DNA of 64,000 nucleotides from Branchiostoma belcheri (lineage: Eukaryota; Chordata; Leptocardii; Amphioxiformes; Branchiostomatidae): the NCBI RefSeq assembly GCF_001625305.1, contig NW_017803998.1, positions 2,767,875 through 2,831,874 on the forward strand. The letters run 5' to 3'. Position numbers and translations under genes: made by a program. The notes beneath the pieces were generated by a model that was not told the origin of the DNA, made no database searches, and saw nothing but the letters and a program-made list of their open reading frames with translations. Of this stretch, positions 1 to 10,800 are shown in pieces (position 1 is the first letter of the stretch; each line of letters starts with the position of its first letter).

Positions 1-710
1 ACTGTACAGGTAGACTAAATATGTACAAAATGTACCTTCAGTATTTGTGGACACAGTAAACTCAGTCAGTCTCAATCCAGTAGCTCTGCTGACTGTAGAA
101 GCTCTCTCCCTCACCACATGGCTACCTCCCGCACATGCACACTCCCTTCTACGTTTCTTAGCATCTTACGAGCTAAACTGTCGTTTGGAGGAGGGTTTCC
201 CTGCAATTTCTTCATTTCTGCAAAACGTATAAATTGTTATATCAATGTTTTTTTCGACTTGTTTTGCCTTAATATTCATAACAACCAGCCTTATTCTAAA
301 CCCTTCAAGCTGAGTTTGATTGTCTGCAAGCACAAGCTAGAATCTGAATAATGAATTTACAGCTAAATTTACTAGTATCTCTTTTTTAAAAGCTGTTTGC
401 AGCCACATTTTAAATGTAGCCATTTTTTTCCAAAGCACTTGTTTACATGCCAAACATCCACACTAACAAAGTATGGAATTTTTGGTGCATTATACTTGTA
501 CTGGCTATTTCTAAAAAGCCAGAAAGCTCATACCTGTCACATATGTGGCTCACCTTATATCCCATAACCAGCTCTTTTTAACCTCTTCCTCACCCCATAA
601 CCAACACAAACTTGGCACCAAATGGCAACCTTAGCAAGCTGATGGTTAATATAATAAGGTGATGCAATATAAGTGTTTGAATTCTCTCTCTTCTTGGTCG
701 ACCTCAAAGC

Positions 711-1115
711 GTGATGCTTTTTCCACAGCTGATAGTGCAATGCGCCTTCGCTACTGCTGAACTGAACTACGACCCTTCCCAGCATCCACCTCTGCACGAC
801 AACGTTCCGTTGCCGTCTACCTTCTTCTTCGAGGCGTATTTCCCCACCGATCCACAGCCCACTACTCCGACCAATTGTGAAGGCTTTTATAGGGCTCGCA
901 GGTCGGGGAGGGTCCTCTCTTTTCATTGGTCGTACCGAGCCTCGGTAGTGCAAGTATTCGTTTGATATACTGTGGGATGACAGCCTGCGATAGCGCTCTG
1001 TAGACCCTTGTCTCTCTATATGGTAGGGTTAAACCATCAATATTTTTACAGTGTTCAACCACCACCACTTGTCCCTTGTATGTACATCAAATAAACTGTG
1101 ACTTGTTGACTTGTT
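711..1115. promoter_or_regulatory. TATA/CCAAT-bearing GC-rich island; promoter or solo-LTR-like
   Basis: On the minus strand a CCAAT box (about 926-930) precedes TATAAAA (884-890), followed at 768-785 by a stretch like a ZNF143 site (plus strand ACTACGACCCTTCCCAGCAT). On the plus strand AATAAA (1090-1095) is followed by a repeated acttgttg. As an internal minus-strand promoter it would suit short SHANK forms lacking ANK and SH3, known in vertebrates. As a plus-strand unit it resembles a solo long terminal repeat. The two readings cannot be separated here. Confidence 0.3.
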
Positions 1116-1315
1116 CGGGTGAATGATTTTAATGTTAGAAGGTGTGATTTGAGCAGAGAAGCCATGCTGCCAACTTTGAGCTACAAAAGCTGTCTCATGT
1201 TAACATTAGGCAAGGTACCAAAATTACAAATTTAACTGAAATGTCACCATCTAAATTGGCACCAGTTTTTGTGCTAATGTCTGCATTGCAAGCCTTGAAG
1301 GGACACACAATATAA

Positions 1316-1641
1316 AGCCCCTGTCACACATTCAGAACCTTCTCCCCACCAACCACCAAGCAAGGTTGGCTGAAGTTCAGTAGCAGTCTGACCAGATTTC
1401 TTCTCGATACAAATCAAATCAAATTTGACTTAAATTTAAGTCAGATATAAATTTAAGTCAAATTTGAGTTAAATTTAAGTCAAATTTTACCATGGAACAT
1501 GCCACAAATACTGCCGATCTACTCCTGAACACCAGCCAACCACAGCCGACCTTATTCTTGACATACTCCTAACCATGGTTGGGGGGAGTTTGGCAGTGTT
1601 TGGGAGGCCATATTCGGCTATGATTGTGTGACAGCAGCTTA
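1316..1641. mobile_element. MITE with CTGTCACACA termini
   Basis: Imperfect terminal inverted repeats: aagcccctgtcacacattc at the left, complement aagctgctgtcacacaatc at the right. The interior holds a palindromic tandem of AAATTTAAGTCAAATTTGA at 1403-1495. Confidence 0.6.
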
Positions 1642-1826
1642 AGGTAGAGGCACAATTGGGCATCATGCAATTACATTTCTAAAGCTTTCATGTCATTTAC
1701 AACTGACATTAACTTTGATGATCAGTCCAATAGCTAACAGTCTAGCATTAGCTGCAGAGTTGCCAGCATGGTCTGTGCTGATGTTGTAGTGAGTTGGGTT
1801 AAGATTTAGTGTTTATTAAAGCTTAC

Positions 1827-1850
1827 CTGCTCTCCGTTTGACTTTCCTCA
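1827..1850 (-). CDS. SHANK: Proposed 24-nt SHANK microexon between SH3 and PDZ
   Basis: On the minus strand a good acceptor (actgctgctactacag) and a strong donor (gtaagc) enclose exactly 24 nt. The phase fits exon 12: the carried G plus TG gives Val, then RKVKRRA with one base carried on. The length is a multiple of three, so it could be skipped without a frame change. TGC repeats lie directly upstream of the acceptor, as at neuronal microexons driven by SRRM4-type factors. Vertebrate SHANKs also have basic residues between SH3 and PDZ. No transcript evidence is available here. Confidence 0.5.
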
Positions 1851-4800
1851 CTGTAGTAGCAGCAGTGGGAATAAGAAAACAGCATGTCAGAGTTAGGGTG
1901 GAAGAGGATAGTTAGGGGCAAGCTTGTTTTGTCAGCCATGTTCCTAGCCTAGAAGCTCCAGTTTGCTCCTGTGAGTGCTTCATTCCATAGAATAGTCTAG
2001 CAAAGCCTGGTATCCAAACTATCATAGCAGCCAAGGTTCTTTTGTCCAACCCTCTACCTGTATTTGCAGACAGGACAAAAGAGATTTGACTGCTTTTAAA
2101 ATAGAGATCTCAAGGTACAAATGTAGTTTGCGTAAATAATTTCATCAGGTTGGAAGATACTTAGGGTATAGAATTTTCTTCTTACACAACCATAGAGTTT
2201 CTTACCTGCTTACGTTTCGATGTCTATCAGACACCTTCCTCAGAGCTTCTGACTGGAGTTCTGCGACTCGCCGCTATTTAACGCCAATGTAGGTGGCACC
2301 AATGTAGGTGGACAACAGAAGAAGCAGTCTGGATAAGGAAGTCAACCCCAGTGATGAACGGGGACAAGGGGGGATACAAGCTCAGCCACGTTTGGGATTG
2401 CATTCTCGCCGCAAAAGCGCCACCTACATTGGCGTTAAATAGCGGCGAGTTGCAGAACTCCAGTCAGAAGCTCTGAGGAAGGTGTCTGATAGACATCGAA
2501 ACGTAAGCAGGTGAGAAACTCTATGGTTGTGTAAGAAGAAAATTCTATACCCTACAAATGTAGTGTTTGATATTACATGTACTTTGTAATGCATCCAGGA
2601 ACATGGTTGGCTTGTACATGTAGTTGGGGTACAGCATAAATTCCACAAGACTGTTACTATTGCTTTCAACTCAAGATGTCTAAAATTTGTTCTTTCTCTT
2701 ATCGAAAAACAAAGACCTTAATTTCCATAAAGTAAGAAGCCAGCTCTTTTCCAAAATATGGTTGCAAAAGATACAAAAGTCGACTTAAGCAGACTTTGTA
2801 TACAGCTTTGCATAATCTTAAATTTGTTGTTGCAGTGCTCAATCTTAACTTAACTAGAGGTTAGATTATGACAATACATGTATGTACACAGTCCAATTGA
2901 TTTACATGTAGCAACTCAAAGCCAGCAATCCCCTTGCCAGAGTGCTAGTGGAACATATATTTTACATAATGAACTGCAGTGTACTATGATTACAAAATGT
3001 ATAATAGTATAAGGTGTTCGAGTTTTACCAGTATCTTTTTATTCCATTTCAGAATATTACCTCATAAGTGAATTTTTGTAATGTGGAATTATGATAGACG
3101 GTTTGTGTGGAATATTGTGCCAAATTACATTTCATCCATCCAAGAGTACAGCAAGAGCTTAGTTGTAAGGTTAGGGCCTAAAGGCTGCTATATAACTATG
3201 GCACTGAGGCATTTGCCATTTGCTGCTAAAAGCAGATTCATCAGTATTTGCATAGCATTTCATTGTCTAGCTAAAAGCTGCTGGCTTTGAATTGCTACGC
3301 ATGTACAAAATGTGGACTCTTGGACCACCTTTTTCAATCATTCACAAATCACAAATTTAGTAGTTAGTGAATTAAAATGGTTAAACAGTCATTAGGATTT
3401 CATGCTTGGGAAAATCGGGTTAAACATTAGATTCCACGGGAGGTGGAGATAGTGTGGAAAGGGAGAGGAAAAGGCCATGCAGTCATGCCTGATTGTGTGG
3501 TGGTGTTGAAGACCATTGTGGTTTGATATTGTACAAGTATGTGTAATATTATTACCTGAAAAGGCTTAGGAAAATGTAGCTACTAGAAAAGTGTCTAATC
3601 AAGTCCCAAGTTGCCATGCATGCAAATTATCGCTGTTTTCTGTCCCAGCAAGAAGCAATTTATGACGTGATCACATTCATCGTGGTGTAGATCATCGTAC
3701 AATTTTGCTGTTGTAGAATTTTTCAAGCAGCCAGTGACAGAGCCAACCGCCGAAAAGGATTGTCTGTAACAAGACAACTAAACTTTGCCAGACACAGGCA
3801 TGACTATCAGAAGAATGTTCTCAGTTTTGCAATTGTACAATGATCGCACGATGTATGTGACCAGTCCCTTAGAAAACCAGTTTACTACAGAGAGATGTGA
3901 CCCAAAGACTGAATGTGCAAATTATCAAGTACCACTAGACAGTAACTATGTGATGAGAAGATATAATAGAAGAGAAGTATTTTCAATCATACGTAAACTC
4001 AATAATCATCACAGGAGAAAAATCATCACAATAGTATGGTATAGTATAGTATGGTAATTTAACATTTTTAGCATTGCTTAGTCATACATTGTAAAGTATG
4101 TCATATTGTACATTATATATTGTACATGGCCTCTAGGTCTTTTGATAGAAAAGAATATAAACTAGGGTATAGAATTTTCTTCTTACACAACCAGTAAGGT
4201 TCTCACCTGCTTACGTTTCGATGTCTATCAGACACCTTCCTCAGAGCTTCTGACTGGAGTTCTGCAACTCGCCGCTATTTAACGCCAATGTAGGTGGCGC
4301 TTTTGCGGCGAGAATGCAATCCCAAACGTGGCTGAGCTTGTATCCCCCCTCGTCCCGGTTCATCACTGGGGTTGACTTCCTTATCCAGACTGCTTCTTTA
4401 ATCCAACGGATTCTTCTATTGTCCTCTCTATCTATAACCCTGGCACCCTCCCAGTCTATCACACAATTGTTAGCGGCGAGTTGCAGAACTCCAGTCAGAA
4501 GCTCTGAGGAAGGTGTCTGATAGACATCGAAACGTAAGCAGGTGAGAACCTTACTGGTTGTGTAAGAAGAAAATTCTATACCCTAAGTATCTTCCAACCT
4601 GATGAAATTATTTACGGGAATATAAACTAGATTTTACATGTTGGACCAATTTCTAACTCTGTTTATGGAGGTTTCATTTTTGGTGTGTCTGTTTGTATTT
4701 TTGCTTATAATTTCAAAGTTATTTCCAAATGTACGTCGGGGACAGGAAATTAGGTCAAAGGTCCAAGAAAAGCTTATCTCATTTCCTGTCAATTTTCTGC

Positions 4801-7800
4801 TATATTCATGTATGTTGTCGTATGTGTCCCAGTGAAAAAAATTACAGCATCAGTGAAAAATCTTAATAAAACAAGTAAACTTCATAAAACAATTGGGAAC
4901 TCTAAAAATATTTTGGATATGAGATTTTCAATTTGTTGTTACTAACTTGAAAACCCCAATCTGTTCTGTGACCTCATTTTGTTTTGTAACATATGGCACT
5001 TCTTCACAGTGGAGCTTTGCCAAAGTACATGTTAAGGCCATGTTGATTTGATTACATGGATGACATCATTACATGATTACATGGAGCCCCAAAACTGATG
5101 CGAGCGTGCAAATAAAAAAAAAGTTTTGCCAAAAAAAAAGTTCTTTTCATTATGAAATCTACGTGGTCATGAGGGTTGAGCAAATGGCACAGAATATGGT
5201 TTGGCGAATAATCTAGTCTTCAAGTTCATTTCTTTACAATTTCGTCTTCTTTCGTTTGATTTTGGCATTCTACGACATTGGTATAGTTTTTATTAATTTT
5301 ATTGGTAACTTATGGTATATTTTTGCTCATTTTGCAACTGTTTTGTACAATTTACAGTATGGTTGAAAACTTTTTTTTTTGGAAACGGCAGAAAATTCAT
5401 GCGCGCGCGGATGTCATCCATATAATCAAATCAACATGGCCTAAATACTTGCTACAAGGACATTGCGTGGGAGAGACTCATAATTCTTCCAACTCCTTTG
5501 ATCTTTGAAAGCACATTGTATGCCTGTTCTAAAAGAACTTCAAATGGTCCAAAAGCGTTTTAGCTACAACAGATATGCAACAATGTACCAAAGTTTGTGA
5601 GTAGCCATTGCCAAAACAAAAAAAAAAAAACTTGAAAGTTGTTCGAAAGTACAGAATACAATAAATGTATCTGTTTCTGTTCTTTTGTAAAAAATGTTAC
5701 CACCTTGGAATTGGCCTTTTTGAAAAGTCTTTCAATTTCTTCAAAATCTTATTGTAATAATGACATTACAATATGCATAACTTTCCTACCAAAACATTAT
5801 GTTTCTATGATTTCTGTACCTATGTTTATGTTCTTGTTATGGTGTCTTATAAGCCCATATGGGCTGGGCGACAAAAGTCCCAAAACACGTAAAAAAATTT
5901 CATTCATTCTTACCTGGTACCTGAGCATAATTAGCATACATAGGTTTTTATTGTATGTTTTGCATTTTAAGTTGATTACTTCTACAATGTATGTTACATT
6001 AGCTAGTTAGACTGTAAGAGACCCAGGAGTGGTCCCAGTACTTCTCCCTGTGGAACACTGACCTGTGGTAGGTTTGTTGGACACCTCCTCCACACAGTCG
6101 GAAGGGAACCAGCCTTCGTTCGACCCCACACGCCCTTCCCAGAAGCCTTGCTCACCGATCCCAAGAACTAGAGGAAAAAAAAAACAACAACTCAGATTTC
6201 CGTGAATAGTTTCATCAGGTTGGTAAGACACTGAGTACAGAGACTCTTTTTACACAACCAATATGTGCAGATATTGTAAATATAGTCCATTTGGGAATGC
6301 ATCTGTAGCAGCAAAACCTGTGCTGCAGTGCAATGTGAACCAGTCAAAATTGCCCTGAGGAAGGTGACAGACGGTCACCGAAACATCGGCTAAACAAAAA
6401 GACTTGGTTGTGTAAAAAGAGTCTCTTTACTCAACAACTTAGATTCATTACAAAGTGTGACACAGTTTGCTGCAGCCATTGTCATTCCTGTTATAAAGAT
6501 TACTGAACAACTGTTACAGATGATGTACAAGCTAACATAAGTGGGCACAAAAACTGCATACGCATGGAAGCGTACGAAAACTGTCAACTCTTCCCTGAAT
6601 GTAAATCGGCCTGCTTTGACGTATGTCAAGAACGATATTCAGATGTTATGCTACAGTGAGGGCTGGTGTGTTCTGAATATACGTTCTTGACATACGCCAA
6701 AACAGGTCAATCAAAATGCAGGAAAATATTTGACAAATGCAGTTTTCGTGTGCTCGCATGCATATGCAGTTTTCATACTGGTTTGTTTTGCCTGGTGTAA
6801 ATCAGGTCATATATCCTAACCTTATCTTTTTTTCCAACCCTAATGGGAAATATCGTGTGTCTGAGTGAGATAAGTATCAGGTAGGAGTACCAGATGTGTG
6901 CCATATGAACCACACAACAACCTGTGGAGCGCTGTACCATGTGTATGGTCGGCATTAACCTCCATCTCAGAGGTGACACCTACACCTAGTCTCACATTCT
7001 GGTACAGGGACCACCTGTCAATCATCTACTGACCACCTGTCAATCACATCCTCACAGATAACACATCAGAAACAAACTCTTGACCTGGTAGTGAGGGTTG
7101 AAGATACTGTAAATTTTGAAATATTTGCAGTGGTTTTATGTTTGTACATGTAGGTCACAATACGAACTAAGCATTGTTTTCATTTGGTTATTTTAACTCA
7201 AAGTAAGTGTAAATAGCTATGTTTGCTGGTTTTCATGAGCATTTGAAAACAGTACAGTGACAGGAAAGGGGGAGGGATGTGGTTGCTGCAGATTGACTTT
7301 AAGGTCAAGTTGGAAGTATGGCAAGATTTTTGTTCTACTAGGTCCATTGAAACCATTTCTTCGATTGTACAGTACTTAAAAATTCTAAAAAAAACAACAA
7401 AAAAACTGGAAACACTAAGTCTACCCTGAGGTTTTAAATTTCTGATTTCTTATTGTAAAGACCGACGTTCCGTACCTGTGACTTTGTCTCCCTTTGCCAG
7501 TGCCAGCTCCCCGACCTCCCGTGGAACATACTTCTTCACGGCTACAAACTGTCTCCCAGGCAGGGCTGTGTACATCCTCTTCTTCACATTTTCCAGTTCC
7601 TCTCTGTACAGTCCAAAATCAAATACTTTAGTAACTTAAGGGGGCTAAAACGGTGACAGTGCATCTGTAAATCTGTGGCAAACCCTTTCAGGGTGTTCCG
7701 TACAATAAAAAAGGGAAAAAAAGGGCTGTGTACATCCTCTTCTTCACATTCTCCAGTTCCTCTCTGTACAGACAGCAGGACACATGTGGTTAAATTCATG

Positions 7801-10800
7801 TAAGGAAGGAAAAGCCATGTACTTTCCCAACAACGGCATGAACTGTGCAGAAAGTACACTGAGTCGCTACTGAAATCCCTGATCTACAGAAACTGGCTGC
7901 CACCATGCCGCGAGGCCGTATCAGGCAGGTTCAGCTAGCAGCTACTGAAAATTTTGCGGTGGTTTTATTCTCAAACTGACCTCTCTACAGCTAAGTCTTG
8001 TGCATGTGTCTATGCACTCAGTGCATGTGAGTCTATACATACATGTGCATGCTTCTAAAGGGCACTTTTCAGAATGCTTATTTTAGCTTGAATATACAAT
8101 GTATCCAACATTTTTTGTGCCCACAATTGGTGGGTTACTTCTTTAATCACATACTGTGAAGTAGTCTGCATTTTTTTCCTTTCTAAAATTATCATTTTTC
8201 TCAACTTTAGTTATCCCAGATGCCAGACCCATAGCACACAAGGCACACTGGTTAACATTCGGCCTAGTGTACTGGCATCCAGGCTAAACTTAAGTGCTTC
8301 TTTCAAGTTACTGTGTAAAAAAACAATGATTCAAGTAACCTGTTCAGAGTTGCACTCCTGTTACTAGTGACTGGGCTTCCAGGCGTTGGGGTAGACGGCT
8401 GCGAATTTGCTGGCGACGAATTAGTGGATGACACCGACATGGCGGGGGTACCATTCGAGTGATGGTGTTGGGAATGTGGTGCCATGTTCAGTGAGGATTG
8501 TAAGGACATGGTCCCCAGGCTCTGAAGACTGGTCATGGAGGGGGAGGGGGAGATGGAGCGGAGGTTTGAGAGGTCCAAGGTCCCGCAGCTTCTGGTGCGA
8601 TGCAGAATTCCCAGGTGTTTGGACAGCGCTACGGACGCACGCCGCCGGTTGTTGTACTTTGGAGTCTCCCTGAATTGTACTAGAGATGCACAACAAAGAA
8701 AAAAGGATGTCACACATAGCATAATACATGTTAAACAATAGGGATTTAGATGAGTACTGTAAACTGCAAAACTTTTGCAGTGCTCTTGTTTTGCAGTAGG
8801 AGGAAAAGAGAAGGTCGTCAAGGTATTTCAAATTTGCAGTTGAAACAATTCTGTACTTCAGTAGTTATACAAGGAAGACGTATTCAAAGTGTCATGAATT
8901 TGGAAAATAAAAACACAAAAATAAAACCACAGCAAAAGTTTCGCAATTCATAGCATTTTTTCTAACCACTTCCTTTTGTTATAATGAAAATTGCTGACAA
9001 AACAAGGTTAGATTTTGGCCTGCAAAAACAAAATAATGGAATGTTAGCATCATTACTGGTGGAGGTGGGTTTATCAACCTTTAGCACTCCACCTTCATCA
9101 GCAACCAATGCACTAATGTAGTGCCATATGGTGCCCTTGGAGTGCTAAAGGTTAAAGTTACATTGGTGGTAATCATGTGTATTAGTATCGTTAAATGTTA
9201 TGTTTTGGTCAGACACCAAAATGTCCCCTTTTGGAAATTTTCTAGTTTTTTTCCCCGCCTACCTTCTACTGGGGATGTCTGCAGTGTATCTATATCTGAG
9301 GGAAGGAAAGGGTAGAACTGAGATGGACCAAATCATAAATAGCAACGGCCTTTAACAGTCAACAGTTATTCACTGCGTTCCATATTTGTACAGCAGCTCC
9401 ACCATGTTGTTGGAAGCAGAACTGCAGCATCAAAATAATATTCCAAATTTGTGACTGTGGTTCTTTCAAGAACAATCTCGTGTTAACTTTTGTGTTAAGA
9501 TGCTATCACAACAAATAAATGCATACATAAAAAAATGTTCATAATGATATTATCATTGCAGGCACCAGATGATTGTATTTTGCCATTTCTTAAAAGGCCT
9601 AGAACTACATGTACTCTGACTTCGAGTAACTAACTGGTCTTGTTCCGATAAAAAACAAGAACTTTCAAATCTGAAAACTGTTGCAACTAAAGACACTTGT
9701 ACAGCAGTGCCACTATTTTGTTGGAAGTAGAACTGTAGCATTAGATACTATTTCTTCAAATGTGTTTTATGTCATGTACATGCATGTAAGACATGGCTGG
9801 TTACATAAAACACAATGTGAACACAATTATTTAGAAGCATTATTGTTCTGGTACAAATGAATGGATACCTAGTAATGTTAAAGTTGTGTTTTAATTAAAA
9901 CATAGATATGCTAGTCACAGTAATAGAAACAATATGCTGAAATAATTCAAACTTTACAAACAATAAACTTACTTACACTTATTAGAACATAAAGGGCTGA
10001 TATCAAAGGAAGCCCAAATCATAACCAGTCCTAAACTTTACAAATGAATAAACCTTACTATACACATGAGTTTATCAGGTATAACATACTCACCAACATC
10101 CTGGCTTTCGTGTTTTTTGATGATTTCTCCGAGGTCAAAGTTACCTGCTACTGCAGCAACCTACAGACAAAAGAACACAAAACAAACTATTATTTATAGC
10201 ATCTTTTAATTTCATTAGAAAATACCTAGCAGGAGAAATAGAAAATAGCTGTTCACTGACATCAGGAGTGTGACAAAAGGACCAGAGGTAGCAATGATTA
10301 CAAATTCCAGTCATTCGCAGCACATAAAGACTGTTTTAAGTTTTCTTTTTTTCCCTGCACGGTAAGCGAGTGGAATCAGCTGCCGGGCCCAGTGGTGAGG
10401 GCACCGACAGTAGAGGCTTTTAAGGCCAGGGTAGAAGCCGCCCTGCCCTAACCCGTGTACCGTTTCCCCCCCTCAGTGATACCCCGTACAGGGGTTGTTC
10501 GAGGGTACTCAAAAAGAAGAAGATGAGTGTATATTTTGTACAAACGTTCTATCAACTGGGAACAGAAACAGGAAAGTTCACCTGGAATGGTGTTTGGTTG
10601 GAGTAGTTTTTAATGTCTCTTCTGGCCCCTCTAAACAACAGGACTCGAGTACAGGGTTCCTGTGAAATGATAGATGAGCTCATAGATATTAAATTTTAAA
10701 CTCAACATTTAAAACAAGACCAACCATATTGACAACAAAAATGTTATTTGGCTAAACACATCTTTCCTTGTCCCAATTAATTAATTATTTCCATATCTGT

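Noticed and set aside
528-560. Possible second tiny exon with gtatga donor on the minus strand
   Set aside because: The acceptor side lacks a pyrimidine tract and phase cannot be tied to a neighbour.
555-953. 132-codon open frame, minus strand
   Set aside because: Overlaps the TATA/CCAAT island; basic, low-information protein with no family match. Openness is explained by local GC content.
1-6062. Search for SHANK PDZ exons (GFGFVLRG-type motif)
   Set aside because: Not found on the minus strand; the exons must lie left of the window.
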